DNA from: Micromonospora rosaria
GTDB lineage: Bacteria > Actinomycetota > Actinomycetes > Mycobacteriales > Micromonosporaceae
DNA length: 64,000 nt
NCBI RefSeq assembly: GCF_001567585.1
Contig: NZ_LRQV01000002.1
Span: forward strand, 1-64,000
Direction of reading: 5' to 3'
Below, in pieces: positions 23,441 through 31,982 of this stretch; the stretch's first letter is position 1, and each line of letters starts with the position of its first letter. Under the pieces are notes generated by a model. It worked only from the letters and a program-made list of their open reading frames with translations. It had not been told where the DNA came from and made no database searches. Both the position numbers and the translations under genes were made by a program.

Positions 23441-24916
23441 TCAGTCGAGGGTGGCCAGCCAGCGCAGCAGGCCCCGGACGCCCCAGCCGGTGGCGCCCTT
23501 GGTCAGTTCGGCGTCGTCGCCGCCCGCCCAGGACGGGGCCGACATGTCCAGGTGCGCCCAGCGCTCCCGCAGGTCCCCGGTGAACTCACGGAGGAACAGC
23601 GCGGCGGTGACCGAGCCGGCCCCCTGGGTCGGCGCGCTGTACAGGTCGGCGATCTCGCTGCCGAGGTACTCCACGTAGTCGGCCGGCAGCGGCATCCGCC
23701 AGGCCTTCTCCCCGGCCGCGCCGAGCGCCGCCACCAGCGCGCCGGCCAGGTCGTCGTTCTCGCTGTACAGCGCGGCGGTGCGGGGGCCCAGGGCGACGGC
23801 GTTGGCCCCGGTCAGCGTGGCCAGGTCGACCAGCAGGTCGGGGGCGAGTTCGGCGACGGCGTACGCGATGGCGTCGGCGAGCACCAGCCGGCCCTCGGCG
23901 TCGGAGTTGGTGGTCTCGCTGGTCAGGCCGCCGTAGTGGCGGACCACGTCGCCGGGGCGGAAGGCCCGGCCGCTGACCATGTTCTCGGCGAGCGGGACCA
24001 GCGTGGTGACCCGGACCGGCAGGCCCAGCGCCGCCGCGCCCAGGGTGGCGGCGGCGACGGCTGCCCCACCGGCCATGTCCTTGCGCATCAGCTTCATGCC
24101 GGCCAGGGGCTTGATGGAGACCCCGCCGGTGTCGAAGGTGATGCCCTTGCCGACCAGGACCACGTGGGTGCGGGCGTCCGGCGGCTGCCAGCCCAGTTCC
24201 AGCAGGCGGGGGCCGCTGGCCGAGCCGGTGCCCACCGCGAGCAGCCCGCCGAACCCCTCGGCGGCCAGCTCGTCGGGCTCGCGGACGCGCAGGTGCAGGC
24301 CGGGCTGACCGGTGGCGGCGGCCTCGATCTGCTCGGCGAACCACTGCGGGTTCTTCGTCGAGGAGGGGGTGTTGGTCAGGTCCCGGGCGAGGCGGGTCAT
24401 CCGGGCGGTGACGGTGGCGGTCTCGGCGGCGCCGGCGCAGGCGGCCGGGTCGGCGACCACGATGTCGACGGCGGCGAGCGCCGGCCGCTTCCCGGCCTCG
24501 GTGAGCCGGAACCGGTACGAGCCGAGCAGCAGCCCCTCGACCAGCCCACGGACCGCCTCGGCGGTGGCGTCGGCCGGCATCGCCACGGTGACGTGCTCCT
24601 GCTCGGCGGCGGACCGGGCCAGCGTGGCCCCGGCCGCCCGCCAGCCGGCCTCGTCGCCGTCGCCGACGCCGATCAGCAGCAACCGGCCGGGGGCCTGCGC
24701 CAGCCGCAGGTGGGTCGCCGACTCACCCGCCCGGCCGGTGCACCGGGCGGCCGGGATCAGGGCGTCGACCTCGGCGCGCACCTCGTCGGGCAGGGCCAGC
24801 GTGCTGGCCGGCAGCACCGCCCCGGGGGTGTCGTCGCGGTCCACCGCGTCGAGCCGGATGGGCAGCACGAGGGTGTCGAGCCGGTCCGGCTCGGCCACCA
24901 GGCGGAAGGCCAGCAC
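23441..24916 (-). CDS. pepA: leucyl aminopeptidase (M17)
   Basis: 491 residues. The metal-binding and catalytic signature is in the second half: VGKGITFDTGGVSIKPLAG (Lys, Asp), MRKDMAGGAAV and the family hallmark NSDAEGRLVLADA with Asp and Glu ligands. It removes N-terminal amino acids in peptide turnover as a hexamer. The frame stays open to 25000, but that ATG lies inside a perfect hairpin that terminates the upstream gene. GTG 24916 has GGAGGT 10 nt upstream and gives a normal N-terminus (VLAFRLVAEPDRLDTLVLP). Confidence 0.92.
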   Translation of the reverse strand: MLAFRLVAEPDRLDTLVLPIRLDAVDRDDTPGAVLPASTLALPDEVRAEVDALIPAARCTGRAGESATHLRLAQAPGRLLLIGVGDGDEAGWRAAGATLARSAAEQEHVTVAMPADATAEAVRGLVEGLLLGSYRFRLTEAGKRPALAAVDIVVADPAACAGAAETATVTARMTRLARDLTNTPSSTKNPQWFAEQIEAAATGQPGLHLRVREPDELAAEGFGGLLAVGTGSASGPRLLELGWQPPDARTHVVLVGKGITFDTGGVSIKPLAGMKLMRKDMAGGAAVAAATLGAAALGLPVRVTTLVPLAENMVSGRAFRPGDVVRHYGGLTSETTNSDAEGRLVLADAIAYAVAELAPDLLVDLATLTGANAVALGPRTAALYSENDDLAGALVAALGAAGEKAWRMPLPADYVEYLGSEIADLYSAPTQGAGSVTAALFLREFTGDLRERWAHLDMSAPSWAGGDDAELTKGATGWGVRGLLRWLATLD

Positions 24917-24989
24917 GCTGGTCCGTACCTCCAGATATGCGTGGGGCGCACGCACCGCGCCCCACGTCCGGTTGGATGAGGATGAAGAA

Positions 24990-25022
24990 CCCTGAGCCAC
25001 CGGCGGCGCCGGTGGCTCAGGG
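24990..25022 (-). terminator. perfect hairpin terminator of the DUF3117 gene
   Basis: 14-bp perfect stem CCTGAGCCACCGGC / GCCGGTGGCTCAGG with a 3-nt loop, followed on the minus strand by GTTCTTC. Confidence 0.75.
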
Positions 25023-25069
25023 GTTGGCGAACCGTCCGCACGACGACGGTCGCCCGGACCGTGCCTCGG

Positions 25070-25237
25070 TCAGCCCGCGGCTGCCTTCAGCGCGTCACCG
25101 AGCGCATTGGCCTCGTCGGGAGTCATCTCGACGACGAGCCGGCCACCACCTTCCAGCGGGACTCGCATGACGATGCCCCGGCCCTCCTTGGTGACTTCCA
25201 GCGGACCGTCGCCCGTCCGCGGCTTCATCGCCGCCAT
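25070..25237 (-). CDS. DUF3117 protein (55 aa)
   Basis: MAAMKPRTGDGPLEVTKEGR, then GIVMRVPLEGGGRLVVEMTP and DEANALGDALKAAAG. This is the complete short beta-helix DUF3117 domain found across Actinobacteria (Rv1211 type). The start is ATG 25237 with GGGGAG 6 nt upstream; an ATG three codons later is possible. Its position near tag and folP2-type genes is conserved in mycobacteria. Function unknown; the strong sequence conservation suggests a housekeeping binding role. Confidence 0.92.
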   Translation of the reverse strand: MAAMKPRTGDGPLEVTKEGRGIVMRVPLEGGGRLVVEMTPDEANALGDALKAAAG

Positions 25238-25426
25238 GTTGTCTCCCCTCAGACCTACACCAGGGTCGGTGGGTTGCCCCACAGCCTCCATCGCAATGAC
25301 CACCGCAGCCTTCGCGGGGTGTCGACCAACGATTTTCCCTGATGAACACCGCCGGACCCAAACTGACGCAGCAAGGATGTAACAGCGTCTAGCATATCTT
25401 GGGAAGCCCTGTCACAATGTGCGGTC

Positions 25427-26245
25427 ATGCAGGCACGGTCGGCACTCTTCGACCTGTACGGCGACCACCTACGGACCAGGGGTGGCCGCGCACCGGTCGC
25501 TTCCCTGGTCAAGCTGCTCGCACCGCTGGGAATTGCGCCACCGGCGGTGCGAACCGCCGTTTCCCGGATGGTCCGGCAGGGGTGGCTCGACCCGCTCCGG
25601 CTCTCCTCCGGGCCGGGGTATTCGATCACACCGAAAGCCGCCCGGCGACTGGACGAAGCGGCAGCCCGGATCTACCGGACGGGCCGGATCAACTGGGACG
25701 GACGGTTCGATCTGCTCGTCCTCGAACCGCCCACCGGCCGCCGTGACCGGCAGCGGCTCGCCGCCAACCTGACCTTCCTCGGGTACGGCACGCTGGACGA
25801 ACAGACCTGGGTGGCGACCCGGACCGCGGACGAGGTCGACCTGCTGCTGGAGGAGTCGGGCGTCCGGTACGAGCGGTTCACCGCCACCCACGCCGCCGGC
25901 ACCCCCGGCGCGATGGGCCTGGTCCGCCGCGCCTGGGACCTGACCGAGATCGGCCGGGCGTACGAGCGGTTCGTCGCCGACCAGCGTCCGCTGCTGACCG
26001 GGGTGACCGTGCGCAGCCCGGACGAGGAGGCGTACGCGGCCCGGTTCCAGCTCGTGCACGCGTGGCGTACCTTCCTGTTCCGGGACCCGCAGCTGCCCCC
26101 GGCGCTGCTGCCCGAGAAGTGGCCCGGCACCAGCGCGGCCAGTTTCTTCGACCGGCACGCGGCCCGGCTGCGGCCGGCCGCCGACCGGTACGTCGAGCAG
26201 TGCCTCGACGCCGGGACCCGCCTCCCCCGACAGAAGGGTCGTTAG
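25427..26245 (+). CDS. PaaX family transcriptional regulator
   Basis: 272 residues. N-terminal winged helix (LFDLYGDHLRTRGGRAPVAS, then PPAVRTAVSRMVRQGWLDPL) followed by the PaaX ligand-binding and C-terminal domains (WVATRTADEVDLLL, YERFVADQRPLL, HAWRTFLFRDPQLPPALLPE). The type protein represses phenylacetate catabolism and is released by phenylacetyl-CoA. The enoyl-CoA hydratase gene starts 4 nt after its stop, so this regulator probably controls that gene in an autoregulated operon. A CACAAT hexamer lies 8 nt before the ATG. Confidence 0.9.
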   Translation: MQARSALFDLYGDHLRTRGGRAPVASLVKLLAPLGIAPPAVRTAVSRMVRQGWLDPLRLSSGPGYSITPKAARRLDEAAARIYRTGRINWDGRFDLLVLEPPTGRRDRQRLAANLTFLGYGTLDEQTWVATRTADEVDLLLEESGVRYERFTATHAAGTPGAMGLVRRAWDLTEIGRAYERFVADQRPLLTGVTVRSPDEEAYAARFQLVHAWRTFLFRDPQLPPALLPEKWPGTSAASFFDRHAARLRPAADRYVEQCLDAGTRLPRQKGR

Positions 26246-26248
26246 CCC

Positions 26249-27034
26249 GTGACCGAGCCCCTGCTCGTCGACCGCACCGACGCCGTCGTCACCCTGACGC
26301 TGAACCGCCCGACCGCGTTGAACGCGCTCGACGTGGCCCTGAAGGAGGCGTTGCGGGAGGCCCTGACCGAGCTGGAGCAGGACCGCACCTGCCGGGCGGT
26401 GGTGCTGGCGGGGGCGGGGACCGCGTTCAGCGCCGGGCAGGACCTGCGCGAGCACGTCGACGCCCTGGCCGGGCCGGACCCGCTGGCCACGGTCCTGGCG
26501 CACTACAACCCGATCGCGGCCCGGCTGGCCCACCTGCCCAAGCCGGTGGTCGCGGCGGTACGCGGGATGGCCGCCGGTGCCGGCGCGTCGCTGGCCCTGC
26601 TCGCCGACTTCCGGATCGGCGGCCCGAAGACCCGCTTCCTGATGGCCTTCGCCGGGGTGGGGCTCGCCGCGGACACCGGCGCCTCCTGGACGCTGCCCCG
26701 GCTGGTCGGTCACGCCAAGGCGGTCGAGCTGCTGATGCTGGCCGAGCCGGTGCCGGCGGCGGAGGCGAGCCGGCTGGGCCTGCTCACCCGGCTGGTCGAG
26801 GACGACGAGCAGGTGCTGCCCACCGCGCAGGAGCTGGCCGCCCGGCTGGCCGCCGGCCCGACCGTCGCGTACGGGGCGATCAAGCGGCAGCTCTCCATCG
26901 CCGACGCCGGCACCCTCACCGACGCGCTGGCCGCCGAGGCGCAGGCGCAGGCGATCTGCGGGGCGACCGCCGACCACCACGCGGCCACCCACGCCTTCGT
27001 CGAGAAGCGGAAGCCGGTCTTCGAGGGCCGCTGA
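26249..27034 (+). CDS. enoyl-CoA hydratase/isomerase (PaaG-like)
   Basis: 261-residue crotonase. NRPTALNALDVALKEAL, oxyanion loop AGAGTAFSAGQDL and AVRGMAAGAGASLALLADFR are present. In the second catalytic region the sequence is FAGVGLAADTGASWTLPRLVG, with Asp in place of the hydratase Glu. That is the pattern of PaaG-type isomerases (AAxxDxGxxxxLPRxxG). It likely isomerises an unsaturated or oxepin-type acyl-CoA. Position next to PaaX fits phenylacetate-like catabolism, but no paaABCDE oxygenase is in the window. Confidence 0.88.
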   Translation: MTEPLLVDRTDAVVTLTLNRPTALNALDVALKEALREALTELEQDRTCRAVVLAGAGTAFSAGQDLREHVDALAGPDPLATVLAHYNPIAARLAHLPKPVVAAVRGMAAGAGASLALLADFRIGGPKTRFLMAFAGVGLAADTGASWTLPRLVGHAKAVELLMLAEPVPAAEASRLGLLTRLVEDDEQVLPTAQELAARLAAGPTVAYGAIKRQLSIADAGTLTDALAAEAQAQAICGATADHHAATHAFVEKRKPVFEGR

Positions 27035-27071
27035 GGCAGCGCTCCGGCCGGGACCCCGGTCCACCGGGGCC

Positions 27072-27824
27072 TCAGCGGGCCACGTAGCCGCCGTCGATGG
27101 GGACGGTGTGCCCGGTGATCCAGGCGGCGTCGTCGGAGGCGAGGAAGAGCACCACCCCGGCCACGTCGTCCGGGGTGGGGATGCCCGGCTTCGGGTTGAA
27201 CGACTCCATCCGCTCGCGCATCGCCGCCGGGTCCGGGGCACCCTGGATGAAGTTCTCCACCAGCGGGGTCATCACCACCGTCGGCGCCACCGCGTTCACC
27301 CGGATGTTGCGCGCCGCGTACTCCACGGCGGCGGACCGGGTCAGGCCGACCACCCCGGCCTTGGTGAAGGTGTACGGGGAGATGTTGTCCTGGGCGGTCA
27401 GCCCGGCGGTCGACGAGGTGTTGACGATCGCGCCGCCGCCCCCGCGCAGCATCGCCTCGATGCCGTACTTGAGGACGTAGAAGACCCCGTCGCCGTTGAT
27501 CCTGCGGACCCGCTCCCAGTTCTCCAGGTCCATCTCGTGCAGCACCTGCTGTCGGCCGTCGATGCCGGCGTTGTTGAAGATCACGTCGAGCCGGCCGTAC
27601 CGCCCGACCGCGTCCGCGACGCCCTGCTCGACCGAGGCGGCGTCGCCGGTGTCGACGGTGACCGCGAGGGCGTCCGGCAGGTCGGCGGCGACCTGCTCGG
27701 CCCGCCCGGTGTCGATGTCGGCGATGACCACCCGGGCGCCCTCGGCGGCGAACCGCCGGGCGGTGGCCGCCCCGAGCCCGGAGGCACCACCGGTGACGAA
27801 CACGACCCTGTCCCGAAACCGCAT
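27072..27824 (-). CDS. SDR family oxidoreductase
   Basis: 250-residue classical SDR: VTGGASGLGAATARRFAAEG for NAD, FNNAGIDGRQ, catalytic Ser in VNTSSTAG, Tyr/Lys in SPYTFTKAGVVGL, end GHTVPIDGGYVAR. Asp in VVIADIDTGRAE favours NAD(H). It converges on the PaaG-like gene and may oxidise a hydroxyacyl-CoA or alcohol in the same route; this is inference from position only. Confidence 0.9.
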   Translation of the reverse strand: MRFRDRVVFVTGGASGLGAATARRFAAEGARVVIADIDTGRAEQVAADLPDALAVTVDTGDAASVEQGVADAVGRYGRLDVIFNNAGIDGRQQVLHEMDLENWERVRRINGDGVFYVLKYGIEAMLRGGGGAIVNTSSTAGLTAQDNISPYTFTKAGVVGLTRSAAVEYAARNIRVNAVAPTVVMTPLVENFIQGAPDPAAMRERMESFNPKPGIPTPDDVAGVVLFLASDDAAWITGHTVPIDGGYVAR

Positions 27825-27941
27825 CGGTCCCCCTTCCGCACAGGCCCGACCCGGCGCCGACCCCCGCCCGCCCGCATAACCGGACCGGCCCCACCCAAAC
27901 CTGCGGCCCGACCGGGAGACGGGTCGGGGGCGGGGCGGGGG

Positions 27942-28571
27942 TCAGTCGTCTTCTTCGGGGTCCTGGTTGGCTTCGGCGCCGAGGACGAAGGCCTGCATGG
28001 CCAGTTCGTCGCCGGACGGGGAGACGTAGGCGGGCAGTTCCCGGGGGCCCAGCTCCTGCACGTACGACCAGAACAGGCCGACCGCCTCGGCCGCCGTCGC
28101 CGCCTCGATCGGCAGGTCCAGGCTGACCAGCCAGGTCCGCCGCTCCGGCGGTGGCCCGAGCCGGTCGGCCAGGTCCTGCCAGGCGCCGGGGGCCAGGGCG
28201 CTGACCGGCGCGTCGAGGACCACCCCGGGCAGCGGCACCGGCTCGTCGAAGGCCCGCCGGGTGTACGACACCACGAGCGACGCCGGCGTCACCTCCGACT
28301 GCGGGTCTTCCGGGTCCTCCCGCCGCTGGCCGGGCGCTCCGGCGACCCGCCCGAGCGCGACCAGGCGGGGCGGCTCGTCGACCAGCACCGCGACCGGGTC
28401 GCCGGGGCGCGGGCGGGCCGGGCCGTCCGGGCCGGTCAGCTCCAGCGTGTCGTGGTGCACCAGGCGTTCGGCGTCGTAGCGGTCGGCCGGGAGCAGCACC
28501 GCCCAGGCGGCGCCGCCGAGGTCGTCGGCCGCCCGGTGCCGGCCGGTGCCACGGTGGTCGGTGTCCGTCAT
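27942..28571 (-). CDS. hypothetical protein (209 aa)
   Basis: Acidic protein starting MTDTDHRGTGRHRAADDLGG. Early part has WAVLLPADRYDAERLVHHDT and GDPVAVLVDEPPRLVALGRV, suggestive of a small beta-barrel such as EVE/PUA-like. The rest is helical with LFWSYVQELGPRELPAYVSP and a Glu/Asp-rich end. I do not recognise a family. It lies directly upstream of nothing coding on its strand and 13 nt after the stop of the tag gene, so it is likely the last gene of that transcript. Confidence 0.7.
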   Translation of the reverse strand: MTDTDHRGTGRHRAADDLGGAAWAVLLPADRYDAERLVHHDTLELTGPDGPARPRPGDPVAVLVDEPPRLVALGRVAGAPGQRREDPEDPQSEVTPASLVVSYTRRAFDEPVPLPGVVLDAPVSALAPGAWQDLADRLGPPPERRTWLVSLDLPIEAATAAEAVGLFWSYVQELGPRELPAYVSPSGDELAMQAFVLGAEANQDPEEDD

Positions 28572-28584
28572 GGGGTCAATCCCA

Positions 28585-29166
28585 TCACGCCGCCGGAACG
28601 GCGGTGACGTGGCAGCCCGCCAGGTGGTCGTCGACCATCCCGGTGGCCTGCATCAGCGCGTACGCCGTGGTCGGCCCGACGAAGCGGAACCCGCGCCGCT
28701 TCAGGTCCTTGGCCAGCGCGGTGGACTCCCCGGTCAGCGCCGGCACCTCCGCGCCCGACCGGGGCCGGGCCGCCCGGGGCGGCGGGGCGAAGGACCACAG
28801 CAGCGCGTCGAGCCCGTCGGGCAGGGCCAGCGCGGCGCGGGCGTTGTGGACCGCCGCCTCGATCTTGGCCCGGTTCCGGACGATGCCGGCGTCGGCGAGC
28901 AGCCGCTCGACGTCGGGCTCGCCGTAGCCGGCGACGGTCTCGATCCGGAAGCCGTCGAAGGCGAGCCGGAACGCCGGCCGCTTGCGCAGGATGGTCAGCC
29001 AGGAGAGCCCGGACTGGAACGCCTCCAGGGTGATCCGCTCGAAGAGGGCGTCGTCGCCGCGCAGCGGCCGGCCCCACTCCTCGTCGTGGTAGGTCACGTA
29101 GTCCGGGGTGCCCGCCCCCCAGCCGCAGCGGGGCAGCCCGTCGGCACCGATCACCAGGTCAGTCAC
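28585..29166 (-). CDS. tag: DNA-3-methyladenine glycosylase I
   Basis: 193 residues. Base-excision glycosylase removing 3-methyladenine. Diagnostic features: RCGWGAGTPDYVTYHDEEWG at the N-terminus with the zinc-binding Cys and His, FQSGLSWLTILRKRPAFRLA, KDLKRRGFRFVGPTTAYALMQATG and the C-terminal zinc ligands in DDHLAGCHV. GTG 29166 has TAGCGT 7 nt upstream and no ribosome site, so a leaderless message is likely. The longer frame from 29190 is not needed. Confidence 0.93.
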   Translation of the reverse strand: MTDLVIGADGLPRCGWGAGTPDYVTYHDEEWGRPLRGDDALFERITLEAFQSGLSWLTILRKRPAFRLAFDGFRIETVAGYGEPDVERLLADAGIVRNRAKIEAAVHNARAALALPDGLDALLWSFAPPPRAARPRSGAEVPALTGESTALAKDLKRRGFRFVGPTTAYALMQATGMVDDHLAGCHVTAVPAA

Positions 29167-29173
29167 GGGTACC

Positions 29174-29179
29174 ACGCTA
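29174..29179 (-). promoter_or_regulatory. TAGCGT -10 box, leaderless start of tag
   Basis: Minus-strand hexamer 7 nt before GTG 29166. Confidence 0.45.
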
Positions 29180-29256
29180 GGCCACCCCACCGACGTCCCC
29201 GCCGTCCGTGGGGCCGGGGTGCGACCCGGGTCGCAGGGTCAGGGCCAACCTCACAG

Positions 29257-29775
29257 TCAGGGCAGCCGGCCCTGCTCCACCAGCCGGCCGAACTTGCGCA
29301 ACGCCTGGGTCAGGCTGAACTTGGAGCCGGGCCAGACCACCGGCCAGGCGACCCGGCCCGCCGTACCGCCCGGCAGGTGGAACCACTCGTGCCAGACGAC
29401 CTGGGTACGGCCCTCGGCGAGCGGGGTGCAGCGGAGCACCCCGGGGCCGCGCAGCAGCTTGCCGCAGTGCACCACGCCCACCTCGTACGGGGCGTCGACC
29501 CGGACCACCCGCATCTCGTCGCGCAGCGCCGCCGGGCCGAGGGCGGTGACCGCCTCGATCAGGCTGCCCTCGCCGCCGTCGCCCTCGACGATCCGTACCC
29601 GGGTGAAGGGGATCCACTCGGACTGTCGTTCCCAGGCGGTGAAGGCCGCGAAGACCCGTTCCGCCGGGGCGTCGACGATCACCGTCGCGGTGACCTCGCC
29701 GGAACCGGGCCGGGCCGCCTCACGGAAGCCCGCGCCCTCCGCGCCCGGGGAGCCGCCGCCCGCCGTCGGGGTCAC
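29257..29775 (-). CDS. SRPBCC family protein
   Basis: 172 residues from GTG 29775, overlapping the stop of the DivIVA-like gene by GTGA. After ~30 disordered residues comes a START/Bet v 1-like domain: VTATVIVDAPAERVFAAFTA, WIPFTRVRIVEGDGGEGSLI, VVWHEWFHLP and the long C-terminal helix FSLTQALRKFGRLVEQ. Such proteins bind lipids or hydrophobic ligands. Function unknown. The coupling to a membrane-anchored DivIVA-like protein suggests an envelope role. Confidence 0.82.
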   Translation of the reverse strand: MTPTAGGGSPGAEGAGFREAARPGSGEVTATVIVDAPAERVFAAFTAWERQSEWIPFTRVRIVEGDGGEGSLIEAVTALGPAALRDEMRVVRVDAPYEVGVVHCGKLLRGPGVLRCTPLAEGRTQVVWHEWFHLPGGTAGRVAWPVVWPGSKFSLTQALRKFGRLVEQGRLP

Positions 29776-30494
29776 GCCGGCTCCGACCGGCCGACCGGCT
29801 CCGAGCGGGCGTCCGAGGCCGGTCGGGTCGCCGGGTCCGGCCGGCTGTCGGCCGCCGCCTGGGCGGTCGGCTCCGACGGGGTGCCCGGCTCCGCCCCGCC
29901 CGCCGGCTCCGGCGTCAGGGTGGTGCGGGGTGGCACCTCGACGGTGGTCGGCTCGTCGGCGGCGGCCCGCGCCGGCTCGTCGGCCAGGCCGGTCACCGCC
30001 GGCTCGCCGGCCACGCGGGTCTCCGCCGGCTCGCCGGCCGCACCGGTCACCGTGGGCTCGCCGGCCGCCGGGCCGCCGGCCAGCGCCGAGCCGGGGGGCA
30101 GGTCGGGGCCGGCCGGACGGGGGCCGGCCGCGCCGGCGACCGCCTGCTCCCGGGTCCGGCGCAGCGCCTCCGCCTCGTCGGTCCGCCCGTCGCGCAGCGC
30201 GGCGACCTCGGCCGCCAGCACCTCGATCAGTTCGGACTTGTAGCCGACGTCGTACGCCGCCCGGCGCAGCGCCTGGTCGACCTGGTCCATCCGGTACCCA
30301 CGCGGCGCGGTGTCGAAGCGGACCGTCCCCACGTCTGACTCCCGCAGCGGGCGGCCACCGGGCAGCGGCACGGCCCGCCCGTCCGGCTCGACCGGCACCA
30401 GACCGGGATCCCGACCGGTGACCACGACCGTCACCCCGAACACCACCGCGCCGACGGTCAACGCCACGACCAACAGCAGGAGAACCTGACCCAT
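29772..30494 (-). CDS. DivIVA domain-containing membrane protein
   Basis: 240 residues. A single N-terminal membrane helix (VLLLLVVALTVGAVVFGVTVVV) is followed by a DivIVA-like segment: FDTAPRGYRMDQVDQALRRA, then YKSELIEVLAAEVAALRDGR coiled coil. The last ~100 residues are disordered with repeated EPAVTG-type units. From memory, Rv1209 in M. tuberculosis is the counterpart in the same neighbourhood. It probably marks curved or growing membrane, or scaffolds wall enzymes. It overlaps the SRPBCC gene downstream by 4 nt and diverges from the folP-type gene. Confidence 0.8.
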   Translation of the reverse strand: MGQVLLLLVVALTVGAVVFGVTVVVTGRDPGLVPVEPDGRAVPLPGGRPLRESDVGTVRFDTAPRGYRMDQVDQALRRAAYDVGYKSELIEVLAAEVAALRDGRTDEAEALRRTREQAVAGAAGPRPAGPDLPPGSALAGGPAAGEPTVTGAAGEPAETRVAGEPAVTGLADEPARAAADEPTTVEVPPRTTLTPEPAGGAEPGTPSEPTAQAAADSRPDPATRPASDARSEPVGRSEPA

Positions 30495-30698
30495 GGACAG
30501 ATCGTGGCATGCCGACCGGCCCGGAGCGAGTCCTCCCACCCTATGGATCCAGATCAGTACGCGGACCGGTGCCCGACCCCCGCAGGCGCACCGGCTAGCG
30601 TCGGCACCAACCGGCGACGCGGCGGGCCGGCAGGGCAGCCCGCTGCCGACAGCGGACCGGTCTGCCGGGATCGGGTCGACCAGGATCAGGAGGCGGGC

Positions 30699-31568
30699 AT
30701 GGCCGAGGCGCTCCGGCTGGGTGGGCGGACCTTCGCCCCCGGTGAGCTGGTGGTGATGGCGATCGTCAACCGCACCCCGGACTCGTTCTTTGACCGGGGG
30801 GCCACCTACGCGGCGGACAGCGCGCTGCGCGCGGTGGAGCGGGCGGTGACCGAGGGCGCGGAGATCATCGACATCGGCGGGGTGAAGGCCGGCCCCGGGG
30901 TCGAGGTCGACGTGGCCGAGGAGATCCGCCGGACCGTGGCGACCATCGCCGCCGTCCGGGCCGCCTTCCCCGACGTGGTGATCTCCATCGACACCTGGCG
31001 GGCCGAGGTGGCGGTGGAGGCCGTCGCCGCCGGGGCCGACCTGCTCAACGACACCTGGTCCGGGGCCGACCCGGCGCTGGCCCGGGTGGCCGCCGAGACC
31101 GGGGCCGGGCTGGTCTGCTCGCACGCCGGTGGGCTCGCCCCCCGGACCCGGCCGCACCGGGCCGCCTTCGACGACGTGGTGGCCGACGTGGTCACGACGG
31201 TGACCGGGCTCGCCGAGCGCGCGGTCGCCCTGGGGGTACGCCGCGACGGCATCCTGATCGACCCGGCGCACGACTTCGGCAAGAACACCCGCCACAGCCT
31301 GGAGATCACCCGCCGGCTGGACGAGCTGACCGCCACCGGGTGGCCGCTGCTGGTGGCGCTCTCCAACAAGGACTTCGTCGGCGAGACGCTGGACCTGCCG
31401 GTGCCGGAGCGGTTGGAGGGGACGTTGGCCGCGACCGCCGTCTCGGCCTGGCTGGGGGCCCGGGTGTTCCGGGCGCACCAGGTGCTGCCCACCCGGCGGG
31501 TGCTGGACATGGTGGCCTCGGTCCGGGGCGACCGGCCGCCCGCCCGGACCCGTCGCGGCCTGGCCTGA
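30699..31568 (+). CDS. dihydropteroate synthase-like protein (FolP2 type)
   Basis: 289 residues, ATG with AGGAGGCGGGC upstream. TIM-barrel of the pterin-binding family: MAIVNRTPDSFFDRGATY, DIGGVKAGPGVEVD, VVISIDTWRAEVAVEA, LLNDTWSG, DPAHDFGKNT, LLVALSNKDFVGE. In functional DHPS the second loop reads GGESTRPG; here Ser-Thr-Arg-Pro is replaced by Val-Lys-Ala-Gly, as in mycobacterial FolP2, which is reported not to provide DHPS activity. So folate synthesis should depend on another FolP. Its true reaction is unknown. In mycobacteria gpgS follows folP2; here it is missing. Confidence 0.88.
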   Translation: MAEALRLGGRTFAPGELVVMAIVNRTPDSFFDRGATYAADSALRAVERAVTEGAEIIDIGGVKAGPGVEVDVAEEIRRTVATIAAVRAAFPDVVISIDTWRAEVAVEAVAAGADLLNDTWSGADPALARVAAETGAGLVCSHAGGLAPRTRPHRAAFDDVVADVVTTVTGLAERAVALGVRRDGILIDPAHDFGKNTRHSLEITRRLDELTATGWPLLVALSNKDFVGETLDLPVPERLEGTLAATAVSAWLGARVFRAHQVLPTRRVLDMVASVRGDRPPARTRRGLA

Positions 31569-31604
31569 CGGGTCAGTCCCCCGACGGGGGCCGCGTCGGA
31601 CGGG

Positions 31605-31982
31605 TCAGCTCCAGCGGAGGATGTTCTTCCGCCAGGCGTAGAGGATGCCCAGCGCCAGCACCGCGACGAAGACCGCCATCTCGGCCACGGTGACCAGGCC
31701 GAAGCCGGGCCGGGCGAAGATCACCGCCCAGGGGAAGAGGAAGACCGCCTCCACCGCGAAGAGCAGGTAGAGGTACGCGTAGACGAAGTACCGGATCTTC
31801 ATCTGCGCCCAGTCGCCGCCGACCGGGTCGAGACCGCACTCGTAGGTGGTCCGCTTGCTCACGGGGTCGGCCGGGCGGGCCGGCCGCAGCAGCCGGTTGG
31901 CCCCGAACGCCACGAGGAAGAACAGGACGCTCGCGAGCAGGAGCAGGCCCAGCGTGGCGTACGAGCCGAGGTAGCCGGTCAC
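31605..31982 (-). CDS. nuoA: NADH-quinone oxidoreductase subunit A (orphan)
   Basis: 125 residues, full length, GTG 31982. Three membrane helices (YATLGLLLLASVLFFLVAFG; IRYFVYAYLYLLFAVEAVFL; LVTVAEMAVFVAVLALGILY) with the hallmark loop TTYECGLDPVG containing the switch cysteine and KIRYFVYAYLYLLFAVEAVF. No other nuo gene follows or precedes: the next gene on the left is folP-type on the opposite strand. A complete complex I operon must lie elsewhere, or this is a second copy retained after loss of its partners. Confidence 0.9.
   Translation of the reverse strand: MTGYLGSYATLGLLLLASVLFFLVAFGANRLLRPARPADPVSKRTTYECGLDPVGGDWAQMKIRYFVYAYLYLLFAVEAVFLFPWAVIFARPGFGLVTVAEMAVFVAVLALGILYAWRKNILRWS

Noticed and set aside
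23441..25000. pepA start at ATG 25000
   Set aside because: That ATG lies in a perfect terminator hairpin of the upstream gene; GTG 24916 has a ribosome site and normal length.
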